Source: Lacisediminihabitans sp040549525
GTDB lineage: Bacteria > Actinomycetota > Actinomycetes > Actinomycetales > Microbacteriaceae
Length of the DNA stretch: 64,000 bases
Assembly (NCBI RefSeq): GCF_040549525.1
Contig: NZ_JBEPTM010000001.1
Coordinates: 248,001 to 312,000 of the forward strand
Reading direction: 5' to 3'
Below are positions 51,208 to 59,047 of the stretch, piece by piece. A program made the position numbers and the translations under genes. The notes beneath the pieces are model-generated. The model searched no databases, was not told where the DNA came from, and saw nothing but the letters and a program-made list of their open reading frames with translations. Every line of letters begins with the position of its first letter. Within the stretch, counting starts at the first letter, position 1.

Positions 51208-51879
51208 CTACTTCTCCAGGTTCGCGAATCTCTCGATGTCCGCGGAGTTGCCGCTCACGATGATCAGGTCCTGGTCGGAGACCACCGTCTCTGCCGTGGC
51301 ATAAGTGAAGTCCTCGCCAGGGGTCTTCACCCCGACGACGGTGATCCGGAACTTCCGCCGCACAGCCGACTCAGACAGCGGCACGCCGCGAATCGGCTTC
51401 GGCGCATGCATCTTCACCATCACGAAGTCGTCATCGAACTCGATGAAGTCGAGCATCCGTCCGGAGACCAGGTGGGCGGCACGCTCCCCAGCCTCGAGCT
51501 CGGGAAAGATCACGTGATTCGCGCCGATGCGCTCCAGGATCGTGCCGTGGGACTTGCTGATCGCCTTCGCCCAGATCTGGGGCACGCCGAGGTCCACGAG
51601 GTTCGCGGTGATCAGCACGCTGGCTTCGATGGATGATCCCACCGCGACGACCGCGATCGAGAAGTCCTGCGCCCCGATCTGCCGCAGGGCGTCGATGTTG
51701 CGGGCATCCGCCTGCACGGCGTGCGTCACGACCTCCGACCAGGTCTGCACGAGCTGGGGGTCGGTGTCGATCACGAGCACATCGCGGTCGAGTCGGATCA
51801 GCTCGCCGGCGGCGGCAGTGCCGAACCGACCGAGTCCGATCACGAGCACGGCAGCATTGGCCGGAATGGGATCAACCAA
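51208..51879 (-). CDS. ktrA: Ktr/Trk potassium uptake regulator (TrkA/KtrA, RCK domains)
   Basis: A 223-residue cytoplasmic gating subunit. Residues 10-135 are an RCK_N Rossmann domain (VLVIGLGRFGTAAAGEL, acidic end VIDTDP for nucleotide binding), and residues ~140-223 an RCK_C domain. It forms a ring under the KtrB-like channel and opens it according to nucleotide state. Its start overlaps the channel gene by eight bases. Its stop lies three bases after the repeat array. Confidence 0.93.
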   Translation of the reverse strand: MVDPIPANAAVLVIGLGRFGTAAAGELIRLDRDVLVIDTDPQLVQTWSEVVTHAVQADARNIDALRQIGAQDFSIAVVAVGSSIEASVLITANLVDLGVPQIWAKAISKSHGTILERIGANHVIFPELEAGERAAHLVSGRMLDFIEFDDDFVMVKMHAPKPIRGVPLSESAVRRKFRITVVGVKTPGEDFTYATAETVVSDQDLIIVSGNSADIERFANLEK

Positions 51880-53296
51880 CGATGGGCCTCTCTTCCGCTC
51901 GGTGGAACAGCTGTCGCCGCGTACTCGCCGCGAGGGCCGCGGCGAGTGTCACTGTACCAACGCGTCCGAGGAACATCGTTGCCGCGAGCACGTACTTCGC
52001 GGAGTCCGGAAGGTTCTCGGTGAGGCCGGCGGAGAGCCCGCAGGTCGCGAATGCCGAGATCACATCGAAGAGCACGAAGTCGAGACGTTCGCCCGTGAGT
52101 TGGAGAACGACGATCGTCGACACGGCGACTGTGGTGGCGCCCCACAGCCCAACGCTCACGGCGATGCGTACGACATCGGTGGGGATGCGGCGTTCGAATG
52201 CTTCGACCTCGCTCTTGCCGCGGGCTTCGGCGAACGCAGCGAGGAACAGAACCGCGAGGGTGGTCACTTTGATGCCGCCGGCGGTGGAGGCCGAGCCTCC
52301 GCCGATGAACATGAGCATGTCGGTGACGAGCAGGCTCGATCCGTTGAGCTGGCTGATGTCGATGGTCGCGAAGCCGCCCGAACGGGTCATGACCGACAGG
52401 AAGAACGACTGCAGCACTCGCTGCCCGCCGTCGAGGCCACCGAAGGTGTGGGGATTGGCGAACTCGAGCCCGAAATAGGCGACGGCCCCGATCAGGAGGA
52501 GGATTCCGCTCGTGACGAGGGTGAGCTTTGCATGGAGGGACCAGCGCCGCGGCTTTCGAAGGGTGCGGGAGAGCACGTAGATCACCGGAAAGCCGATGCT
52601 GCCGAGCAGCACTCCGAGCATGAGCACCCCGAGAAACCAGAGATCGTGGGCATACGGGGCGAGCCCGGTGGTGATGGGCACGAAGCCGGTGTTGGTGAAG
52701 GCCATCGCCGCGAAGTAGATCGACTGCCAGATCGCGTCGGGAAGGCCGACTCCTCCGAGAAGGATTCGGGGCAGGAGCGCAACGGCGATCACCGCTTCGA
52801 TCACCAGAGTGCTGATGGCGACGGTCGCGAGCAGCCCGCCGATCTCCCCCAGCCGTACCGCCTGGCCCTCCGCGATGGGCCCCCGCTGGATCCGCAGCGG
52901 GTTGCTGTCGCTCGCGACCATCAGTTTCGCCCTCAGGCCGAGCTTGCGTGAGATGACGAGCCCCAGGATCGACGCGAGGGTCAGTGCCCCGACCCCGCCG
53001 ATCTCCACACCGACGAGGATGACGCCATTGCCGAACGCGCTCCAGTTCGTCGCCATGTCCACGGTCGTGAGCCCGGTGACGCAGACCACCGAGACCGCGG
53101 TGAAGAGGGCGTCGGCGAAGCTGGTTCCGGATGGCGCTGCCGACGCGGCCGGCACCGAGAGCAGTGCGGTGAAGACGACGATCAGGGCGATGAACACGCC
53201 GACGGCGAACCGCGCCGGTGATGCCGAGGCGAGATCTGTGAACGAATCCCGTGCTCGACCAAGGATCCCGGCGCGCACAAACGGTGTGGTGGCCAT
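51872..53296 (-). CDS. ktrB: Potassium transporter channel subunit (TrkH/KtrB)
   Basis: A 474-residue membrane protein with the four M1-P-M2 repeats of the Trk/Ktr family; selectivity-type loops appear as TAVSVVCVTGLTT near residue 66, AMAFTNTGFVP near 200, TRSGGFATID near 308 and ISAFATCGLSAGL near 425. It takes up K+ with the gating subunit encoded next. GAGGGG lies seven bases before the ATG at 53296; the divergent arsR gene starts 59 bases away. Confidence 0.93.
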   Translation of the reverse strand: MATTPFVRAGILGRARDSFTDLASASPARFAVGVFIALIVVFTALLSVPAASAAPSGTSFADALFTAVSVVCVTGLTTVDMATNWSAFGNGVILVGVEIGGVGALTLASILGLVISRKLGLRAKLMVASDSNPLRIQRGPIAEGQAVRLGEIGGLLATVAISTLVIEAVIAVALLPRILLGGVGLPDAIWQSIYFAAMAFTNTGFVPITTGLAPYAHDLWFLGVLMLGVLLGSIGFPVIYVLSRTLRKPRRWSLHAKLTLVTSGILLLIGAVAYFGLEFANPHTFGGLDGGQRVLQSFFLSVMTRSGGFATIDISQLNGSSLLVTDMLMFIGGGSASTAGGIKVTTLAVLFLAAFAEARGKSEVEAFERRIPTDVVRIAVSVGLWGATTVAVSTIVVLQLTGERLDFVLFDVISAFATCGLSAGLTENLPDSAKYVLAATMFLGRVGTVTLAAALAASTRRQLFHRAEERPIVG

Positions 53297-53355
53297 TAGT
53301 CCCCTCGCGACAGGTTGTCATGGTACCCCCGTGTCGTGCCCGGTAGCCTGTCGGA

Positions 53356-53889
53356 ATGGCTGACATCTTTGACGTGGTTGCCGATGCGACCCGACGCGAC
53401 CTCCTGCGGGTGCTGCTCGACCGGTACACGGCGTCCGACACCGCGCACGGTCGAGCGAGTGCGGGTGAGATCAGCGTCGGTGAGATCGTCGAGAAGCTCG
53501 GGCTGAGCCAGCCGACCGTGTCGAAGCATCTGAAGGTGCTGCGGGACCACGATCTGGTGACCGTGCGGGAAGAGGGTCAGCACCGCTATTACAGTCTCGA
53601 CACGAGCCCGCTCGAAGACCTCGAGGACTGGCTCATCCCCTTCTTGAGTGCGGACTTCGATGGGGGCATCGACGAGGGCTCGACGGTGTTCGCGGCGTGG
53701 TCGGGCGTTCAGGTGCCCGAGCCGTTCCGGCGGGCGGCCGAGACGCTGCAGCATCCGACGGATGCGGGCACTGCGATTGGCCGCAGGGCGGCCGAGGCGA
53801 GCATCCGGCTGCAGGATGCCCAGCACGATCTCGAACGCCGGGTGATCGAACCGATCAAGAAGAAGCTCGGCCGGCAGGGCGATCGTTAG
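53356..53889 (+). CDS. ArsR-like winged-helix regulator
   Basis: A 177-residue protein: N-terminal ArsR winged helix (FDVVADATRRDLLRVLL, then SVGEIVEKLGLSQPTVSKHLKVL near residues 43-65, wing EEGQHRYYSL) followed by an acidic 40-residue segment and a C-terminal helix rich in charged residues (DLERRVIEPIKKKLG). No cysteine-based metal site is present. TAGCCT ends six bases before the ATG, a likely leaderless start. It diverges from ktrB, which it may control. Confidence 0.82.
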   Translation: MADIFDVVADATRRDLLRVLLDRYTASDTAHGRASAGEISVGEIVEKLGLSQPTVSKHLKVLRDHDLVTVREEGQHRYYSLDTSPLEDLEDWLIPFLSADFDGGIDEGSTVFAAWSGVQVPEPFRRAAETLQHPTDAGTAIGRRAAEASIRLQDAQHDLERRVIEPIKKKLGRQGDR

Positions 53890-54040
53890 TCCGTTCTGCC
53901 GCGCAGTGCGTCTCGCCCGAACTGGGCTGTTGCCAGCGAGTCACACTAGCCCCTACAGTTACCGATTAGCACTCCAGTAACACAGGCGATCGAGTGTGTC
54001 TGTTCCCAATATCGCTGGAACCTGACAAGGGGCACCCGAC

Positions 54041-54235
54041 ATGGCACGCGATCTCTCCGAGGTGCGCTTTCTCACGGTGGCGGAAGTCGCCGACATGATG
54101 CGGGTGTCGAAGATGACGGTCTACCGTCTCGTTCACGCCGGCGAGCTGCCCGCGATCCGCTTCGGCCGCTCGTTCCGGGTGCCGGAGTCCGCGGTCGTCG
54201 CGGCCATCGACACGCCGATCTCCGACGTCGGTTAG
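54041..54235 (+). CDS. Small MerR/excisionase-type helix-turn-helix protein (BldC-like)
   Basis: A 64-residue DNA-binding protein made of little more than the winged helix: LTVAEVADMMRVSKMTVYRLVHAGELPAIRF at residues ~11-41 and the wing GRSFRVPESAV. Actinobacteria carry a close relative (Rv0500A in M. tuberculosis) directly before the bS22 gene, as here. BldC relatives bind DNA as head-to-tail oligomers. AAGGGG lies eight bases before the ATG. Confidence 0.88.
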   Translation: MARDLSEVRFLTVAEVADMMRVSKMTVYRLVHAGELPAIRFGRSFRVPESAVVAAIDTPISDVG

Positions 54236-54295
54236 CCCGGCCGCTACTGCCCCCGGGGCTCGCCCTCACGCGTGCGCGGATGGCTCTCGCCGAAA

Positions 54296-54327
54296 AACCG
54301 GGAGCATCCGCCCCGATACCCCCGGTT
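54296..54327 (+). terminator. Hairpin after the BldC-like gene
   Basis: AACCGGG (54296-54302) and CCCGGTT (54321-54327) form a seven-pair stem with an 18-base loop. The bS22 promoter must lie after it; TAAGAT near 54350 is a candidate -10. Confidence 0.35.
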
Positions 54328-54423
54328 AGCAGGTCGACAGCGGGACGGCTAAGATAGCCCGAGGCAATTTTTCCGTGGTTCTGATCGAATCCGGTCGTCT
54401 TCCGAACAACAGTTGAGGTCTTT

Positions 54424-54522
54424 ATGGGTTCCGTAATCAAGAAGCGTCGCAAGCGCATGGCGAAGAAGAAGCACCGCAAGCTGCTTCGCAAGACTCGTCA
54501 CCAGCGTCGCAACAAGAAGTAG
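54424..54522 (+). CDS. 30S ribosomal protein bS22 (AURKAIP1/COX24 type)
   Basis: A 32-residue, extremely basic protein: 20 of its residues are Lys or Arg. It starts MGSVIKKRRKRMAKKKHRK and ends HQRRNKK. It matches the actinobacterial ribosomal protein bS22 (Rv0500B), which sits near the decoding centre of the small subunit. It is too short for most gene finders. Start ATG at 54424; stop TAG at 54520-54522. Confidence 0.93.
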   Translation: MGSVIKKRRKRMAKKKHRKLLRKTRHQRRNKK

Positions 54523-54574
54523 CGTCGTGTGAGGGACCGCGCCCCGTGCGCGGCCCGACTACCGAGCGCCAGGC

Positions 54575-55354
54575 CTATCCGGCTTGGCGCTTTGTGTTTT
54601 CCGCGCGCACGGCACGGCCCTCGCGGCGAACCCGTCGCACTGCCGCCCGGATACTCGCGGGGTCGAGCCGCATGATCGGCCAGTCGTGCGTTCGCGCGTG
54701 CGCGGCGAGCGCGGCATCCGGGTTCACGACTATGCGGTTGCCCACCAGCTCGAGCAGGGGGATGTCGTTGCGGGAATCCGAATAGGCCCAGCAGTCCGCG
54801 AGATCCGCTCCGAGAGACGTCGCGAGCTCCTCGGCCGCTATCGCCTTGCGCGCACCGTGGAGCACGGGACCGTCGAATTCGCCGGTGAGTTTGCCGTCCC
54901 GAGCGCGCAGCATCGTGCCGAGGGCGCCGGTGAGGCCGAGCCGACGGGCGATCACCGCAGCGATGTCAACGGGCGCGGCCGTGATCAGCCAGACCTCGTG
55001 GCCCTTGCGCAGGTGCTCGCGCGCGAGTTCGACGGTCTCCGGCCAGAGCCGCGACTCGATCTCGCGCTCGTACACATCATCGGCGAGCGTGGTGAGTTCG
55101 TCGGCGGGAAGCCCCTTCGCGAGTCCCAGGGCACGTTCCTGCGCGCTGGCGAAGTGCTTGACGTTCTCCCCGACCGTCACGAATCGCAGCTGGTGCCATC
55201 CGAAACTGAGCAGGTCGCGCACCCCGACATGACCGCGCTTCCAGGCGGCACGGCTCACGTGGTACGCGCTGGCGCCGTGCAGCAGGGTGTTGTCGACGTC
55301 GAAGAACGCCACGATCGGGCGAGCGGACGCCGAGTCGGGCTGTGAGGCTGGCAT
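54575..55354 (-). CDS. HAD-IB family phosphatase (SerB-like)
   Basis: A 259-residue hydrolase of the haloacid dehalogenase superfamily. Motif I is FFDVDNTLLH (Asp19 nucleophile, Asp21), motif II LITAAP near residue 138, motif III/IV AYSDSRNDIPLL near residue 206. The helical cap of type IB lies between. M. tuberculosis has a similar protein (SerB1, Rv0505c) close to the bS22 gene. The substrate is not certain; phosphoserine or a lipid phosphate are options. TAGCAT ends eight bases before the ATG. Confidence 0.88.
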   Translation of the reverse strand: MPASQPDSASARPIVAFFDVDNTLLHGASAYHVSRAAWKRGHVGVRDLLSFGWHQLRFVTVGENVKHFASAQERALGLAKGLPADELTTLADDVYEREIESRLWPETVELAREHLRKGHEVWLITAAPVDIAAVIARRLGLTGALGTMLRARDGKLTGEFDGPVLHGARKAIAAEELATSLGADLADCWAYSDSRNDIPLLELVGNRIVVNPDAALAAHARTHDWPIMRLDPASIRAAVRRVRREGRAVRAENTKRQAG

Positions 55355-55426
55355 GTCGCACCATGCTACGCGGGAGTTCTGGGCCATTCGCCGCACGGCC
55401 CCGCGCAACGCCGATACTGTTGTTTC

Positions 55427-55693
55427 GTGTCCACGGCAGCCATCACCCTCATCGGCAAACCGGGGTGTCACCTGTGCGATGCCGCTCGCGAGACGATCGG
55501 CACCGTCATCGAGCAACTGGGGTCTGACGCCTCCGCTCCCGTCATCACGATGGAGGAGTTGTCGATCTTCGATGACGAGGCCCTGCTCGATCGCTATGCG
55601 GACGAGATCCCGGTCGTGCTGATCAACGGGCGCGTGCACAATATCTGGCGCGTGGATCCCGAGCGGTTGCGCGCCGCCCTATTGGAGGTCTAG
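55427..55693 (+). CDS. Glutaredoxin-like protein (DUF836)
   Basis: An 88-residue thioredoxin-fold protein with redox motif Cys14-His-Leu-Cys17 and the cis-Pro in DEIPVVLINGR. Small DUF836 proteins of this kind are of unknown redox role. TACTGT ends six bases before the GTG, a likely leaderless start. It diverges from the HAD phosphatase gene, and the Dabb gene follows four bases after its stop. Confidence 0.87.
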   Translation: MSTAAITLIGKPGCHLCDAARETIGTVIEQLGSDASAPVITMEELSIFDDEALLDRYADEIPVVLINGRVHNIWRVDPERLRAALLEV

Positions 55694-55696
55694 AAG

Positions 55697-55996
55697 ATGC
55701 TCAAACATGTCGTGTCCTGGAAGGTCGCGGATGCCGCGAGCCCGGAGGGCCAGGAGAAGATCGCCTCGATCGTCTCGGGCCTCGAATCGCTCGTTGGCGT
55801 CGTGCCGTCGATCCGGGCGCTGAGCGTGGGGCCGACGGTGGTGACCGGACCCAACCACTGGGATCTCGCTCTCATCGTGGACTTCGACGACGAGGTGGGC
55901 CTGGAGGCCTACCAGGTGCACCCGGAGCACCAGAAGGTCGGAGCCTTCATTCGCTCCCAGGTCACGGCGCAGGCCTCGGTCGACTTCCTGGTCTGA
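55697..55996 (+). CDS. Dabb-family (stress responsive A/B barrel) protein
   Basis: A 99-residue dimeric alpha-beta barrel protein: LKHVVSWKVAD at the start, WDLALIVDFDDEVGLEAYQVHPEHQKV near residues 55-77. The His in the first strand and HPEHQ are family features. Function unknown; relatives include olivetolic acid cyclase and plant stress proteins. It is probably co-transcribed with the glutaredoxin-like gene. Confidence 0.87.
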   Translation: MLKHVVSWKVADAASPEGQEKIASIVSGLESLVGVVPSIRALSVGPTVVTGPNHWDLALIVDFDDEVGLEAYQVHPEHQKVGAFIRSQVTAQASVDFLV

Positions 55997-56007
55997 GAAC
56001 CCAGGGT

Positions 56008-56568
56008 CTAGCGGTTCTTGGCGGCGGCTTCCGCTTCGGCGCGAGAGTCGTAGACGGGTTCGTCGAGCACGTACACGAGGTCTTCGTTGGGAGCCACGAG
56101 CAGCAGGTCGGTCTCTTCGTCGGCGGCCTGGAAGTCGGCGGAGACCAGTAGCTCATTGTTGAGATGCACCGTGAGGATGCCGCTGCCGGTCTCGAGCGAG
56201 GCCACCTCGAGCGCGTTCACCGGCTTGCCGCCGGCCCGTTCGAGCAGCGCGGAGACCGCGGCGCCCACTCCCGTGCCCGCCGCGAGGAACGCCTTCTCGT
56301 CGATGACGGTGTAGTCGTAGCGGGTGCGCACGGTGAAGGTGAGCTCCTCCGCCTCATCGTCCTCTTCTTCGTCCTCGTCGTCGTAGAGATCGTCGAGCGC
56401 CTCGCCATAGGCACCGACCGCCTCCCACAGCTCGCGGTCGACCTCGACCGCGGCGTCGTCCTGGTCCGTTCCGGAGGCCAGGAGGGCGATGTGCGCCTCG
56501 AGGATCGTCTGCAGGTCGCGGCCCGCCTCGATGGCGGCCTGGCGGGGGTCGGGGGCGTCGTTGTTCAT
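56008..56568 (-). CDS. Acidic protein of unknown function
   Basis: A 186-residue soluble protein. After a helical 60 residues comes a very acidic stretch (DDLYDDEDEEEDDEAEE near residues 60-76), then a compact alpha/beta part (LTFTVRTRYDYTVID, GILTVHLNNELLVSADF) and an Ala/Glu-rich tail. No family recognised. TACCGT ends seven bases before the ATG, a likely leaderless start. It is downstream of yegP-like gene but separated by a strong hairpin. Confidence 0.7.
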   Translation of the reverse strand: MNNDAPDPRQAAIEAGRDLQTILEAHIALLASGTDQDDAAVEVDRELWEAVGAYGEALDDLYDDEDEEEDDEAEELTFTVRTRYDYTVIDEKAFLAAGTGVGAAVSALLERAGGKPVNALEVASLETGSGILTVHLNNELLVSADFQAADEETDLLLVAPNEDLVYVLDEPVYDSRAEAEAAAKNR

Positions 56569-56599
56569 GCAGGTCACGGTAGCAGGCACGCCCCTACAA

Positions 56600-56635
56600 G
56601 ACGGATGCCCACGGCCATAGCCGCGGGCATCCGTC
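56600..56635 (-). terminator. Terminator after the YegP-like gene
   Basis: GACGGATGCCC (56600-56610) pairs perfectly with GGGCATCCGTC (56625-56635); the loop can also pair (GGC/GCC). It lies 19 bases after the stop of the gene at 56654. Confidence 0.65.
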
Positions 56636-56653
56636 CTGAATCGGGGTGGGGAT

Positions 56654-56836
56654 TTACTCGATCTCGACGACCGGGGCGTCTGCCGCGTTCTTCTTGATCG
56701 ACTCGATGCCGTTCTTCGCGCCGGCCTTGGAGGAGTAGCCCTCCGAAGACAGCGCGATGACCTCGCCGTTGCCGGCCTTGAGGCGGAAACGGTATTCGCC
56801 GCCCTTGTCGGTGTAGAGCTCGAACTTTCCAGCCAT
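56654..56836 (-). CDS. YegP-family protein (DUF1508)
   Basis: A 60-residue single DUF1508 repeat: FELYTDKGGEYRFRLKAGNGEVIALS then EGYSSKAGAKNGIESIKKNA. E. coli YegP has two such repeats; this one has one and probably dimerises. Function unknown. An AAAGCAGG site precedes the ATG. Confidence 0.9.
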   Translation of the reverse strand: MAGKFELYTDKGGEYRFRLKAGNGEVIALSSEGYSSKAGAKNGIESIKKNAADAPVVEIE

Positions 56837-56889
56837 CGGGATGCCTGCTTTCTCGTCGGAACGGGCGACCTTGCCCGTTTCACGGACAA

Positions 56890-56920
56890 CTCTAGGGACC
56901 GGGCCGATCCCGGTCTAGAG
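56890..56920. other. Hairpin in the divergent gap between YegP-like and phosphatase genes
   Basis: CTCTAG-GG-ACCGGG, loop CCGAT, CCCGGT-CTAGAG: 12 pairs with a two-base bulge. It follows no gene end, being 54 bases before the YegP-like start and 147 before the next gene, so it may insulate the two promoters or belong to a leader. Confidence 0.45.
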
Positions 56921-57066
56921 TGTCGTCGTCGTCGGCGCCCGGGCCAGCGCGGTCATTCCGGGTCGGCGTGCAGGCCCGGGTTGTCCGCGACCACCCGCAA
57001 GCAGCGGCCGGGCGCCCGGCACCGTTCACGGGATTCCCGCAGCAGCGCAAAACGTAGACTGGGCGC

Positions 57067-57705
57067 GTGGCTGCATCCCTGATCCACCTCGTCCGGCACG
57101 GAGAGGTCTATAACCCGGAGGGCATCCTCTATGGGCGGCTGCCGGGATACCACCTTTCGGAGCTCGGACAGCGGATGGCGACGGCCGCGGCTGGCCAGTT
57201 GGCCGGGCATCCCATCACCGCGTTGTATGCCAGCCCCATCCAGCGTGCGCAGGAATCCGCCGCCCCGTGGAGCGCGAAGTTCGGCCTCGAGATCGTCACC
57301 GATGAGCGACTGATCGAGCCGACCAACAGGTTCGAGGGAAAGAAGTTCGAGTTCGGCCCTGCGGTGCTCACCAAGCCCGGCATGTGGCGTTGGGTGATCA
57401 ACCCCTGGAAGCCGAGCTGGGGTGAGCCCTATGTGAGCGTCATCGACCGCATGATGTCCGCGATCGGCGATGCCTGGGACAGGGAGGACGGCGGCGAGGT
57501 CGTGATGGTGAGCCATCAGATGCCCATCGTGATGGTGCAGCGATTCGTCGCCCGAAAGCGACCGTTCCACGACCCGCGCGAACGACGCTGCCACCTGTCG
57601 AGCATCACGACCCTGCGCAAAGACGGCGACTCCTTCGTCGAGGTCGGCTATCAGGACCCCGCTGCCGAGCTGTTGGCCGGATCGATCGACACGGGTGCGG
57701 TGTGA
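57067..57705 (+). CDS. Histidine phosphatase family protein
   Basis: A 212-residue phosphoglycerate mutase-fold enzyme. The catalytic LVRHGEV is at residues 8-14 and the second His in VMVSHQMP near residue 155. Unusually for the family, the Glu loop carries a long Trp-rich stretch (GMWRWVINPWKPSWGEP). The GTG is six bases behind TAGACT (leaderless). The same gene precedes the cytochrome c maturation genes in M. tuberculosis (Rv0525). The ATGA-like GTGA overlap joins it to the next gene. Confidence 0.9.
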   Translation: MAASLIHLVRHGEVYNPEGILYGRLPGYHLSELGQRMATAAAGQLAGHPITALYASPIQRAQESAAPWSAKFGLEIVTDERLIEPTNRFEGKKFEFGPAVLTKPGMWRWVINPWKPSWGEPYVSVIDRMMSAIGDAWDREDGGEVVMVSHQMPIVMVQRFVARKRPFHDPRERRCHLSSITTLRKDGDSFVEVGYQDPAAELLAGSIDTGAV

Positions 57706-58292
57706 GAGCGCGCCTCACGGTGGCAGCGGTACTCGTGGTCGGAGCCCTCGCTCTCAGCGGCTGCAGTTCCGACTCGCTCGCTAAGGACTATGGCAATGGC
57801 GGCACCAACTACACGGATGACTCCGGGCTGCCCGTGCAGATCCCCGCGGCCAAACGCACCGCACCGATCGACTTCACCGGCACCACCGTCGACGGCAAGA
57901 CGCTCACCGTCTCCAACGACCGCGCCCGGGTGACCGTCGTCAACTTCTGGTACGCGAACTGCGCCCCCTGTCGGGCGGAGGCGCCCTTCCTGCAGGGGCT
58001 GTACGAGAAGTACCAGTCCGACGGGGTCAAGTTCATCGGCGTCAACATCTTCGACCAGTCGCCCGGTGCCCTCTCCTTCGAGAAGACCTACAAGATCACC
58101 TATCCCTCGGTGATGGATGTCGACAGCGGCGCCGCGAGGATCGCCTTCGCCGGGGCCGTGGCCCCGACCGCCACCCCCACGACCTTCGTGCTGGATGCCA
58201 AGGGCCGCACCGCCGCGCGCATCGTCGGCCAGCTCGAGTCGCAGTCCATCCTGAATACCCTCATCTCCGACACGCTCGCCGAGAGCAAGTAG
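57702..58292 (+). CDS. Thioredoxin-like lipoprotein of cytochrome c maturation (TlpA/ResA type)
   Basis: A 196-residue extracytoplasmic thioredoxin. The lipobox LALSGCSS gives Cys21 as anchor; the redox pair is Cys87-Ala-Pro-Cys90 (WYANCAPCRAEAP) and the cis-Pro lies in APTATPTTFVL. It receives electrons from CcdA and keeps the haem-binding cysteines of apocytochrome c reduced. It overlaps the phosphatase gene by four bases and meets ccdA at one shared base. Confidence 0.92.
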   Translation: MRARLTVAAVLVVGALALSGCSSDSLAKDYGNGGTNYTDDSGLPVQIPAAKRTAPIDFTGTTVDGKTLTVSNDRARVTVVNFWYANCAPCRAEAPFLQGLYEKYQSDGVKFIGVNIFDQSPGALSFEKTYKITYPSVMDVDSGAARIAFAGAVAPTATPTTFVLDAKGRTAARIVGQLESQSILNTLISDTLAESK

Positions 58293-59047
58293 TGGACATC
58301 AGGAATCTGATCCTGGAGGGCAACCTCGGATTGGCGCTGCCCATCGCGCTGCTGGCCGGTCTCGTCGCTTTCGCTTCACCGTGTGTGCTCCCGCTTCTGC
58401 CGGGCTACCTCGCCTATATCGGGGGATTCGCCGGCAGCGCGGAGAAGAACGTCCAGGGCGCGCGTCAGCGCGGGCGCCTCCTGCTCGGTGTGGCGCTCTT
58501 CGTGCTCGGATTCAGTGTCGTCTTCATCACGCTGAACCTGCTCGCGGCTGCAGCCGGCGCCCTGCTGATCCCCTGGCTCGGAGTCATCACCCGCATCTCC
58601 GGCGTCATCCTCATTCTGATGGGGCTCGTCTTCGTGGGGCAGTTCACCTTCCTCCAGCGCGAGTTCAAGCCCCGGTGGCGCACCACCACCGGGCTTGCCG
58701 GCGCGCCCCTGCTCGGCATCGTCTTCGGCCTCGGCTGGGTTCCGTGCATCGGGCCGACCCTGGCAGCGGTCCTCTCGTTCAGCATGGGGAGCGGCAATGC
58801 CTGGCGCGGGGTGCTCCTCGGCGTGGTCTACTGCCTCGGCCTCGGCATCCCCTTCCTGCTCGTGGCACTCGGCCTCAACTGGGTCACCGGCTCGGTCGCC
58901 TGGCTCAAGCGCCACATCCGCGTGATCAACATCGTCGGCGGATCGCTGCTCATCCTGATCGGGCTCCTCATGGTCTCCGGTCTGTGGCAGATCATCGTCA
59001 ACCAGCTGCAGGGGGTGATCGTCGGAAACTATGAGTCGCCCCTCTGA
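58292..59047 (+). CDS. ccdA: Cytochrome c biogenesis thiol transporter CcdA
   Basis: A 251-residue protein with six helices and two conserved cysteine sites: FASPCVLPLLPGYLAYIGG near residue 27 and GWVPCIGPTLAAVLSF near residue 149. It carries reducing power from cytoplasmic thioredoxin across the membrane to the TlpA-like protein. The GTG start shares a base with the previous stop (TAGTG). It overlaps resB by 17 bases. Confidence 0.95.
   Translation: MDIRNLILEGNLGLALPIALLAGLVAFASPCVLPLLPGYLAYIGGFAGSAEKNVQGARQRGRLLLGVALFVLGFSVVFITLNLLAAAAGALLIPWLGVITRISGVILILMGLVFVGQFTFLQREFKPRWRTTTGLAGAPLLGIVFGLGWVPCIGPTLAAVLSFSMGSGNAWRGVLLGVVYCLGLGIPFLLVALGLNWVTGSVAWLKRHIRVINIVGGSLLILIGLLMVSGLWQIIVNQLQGVIVGNYESPL

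Noticed and set aside
50255..51636. Long frames on both strands running through the repeat array, giving repeated Arg/Ser/His-rich peptides.
   Set aside because: They arise from the tandem palindromes, run antisense into proC or ktrA, and have no start signals or family features.
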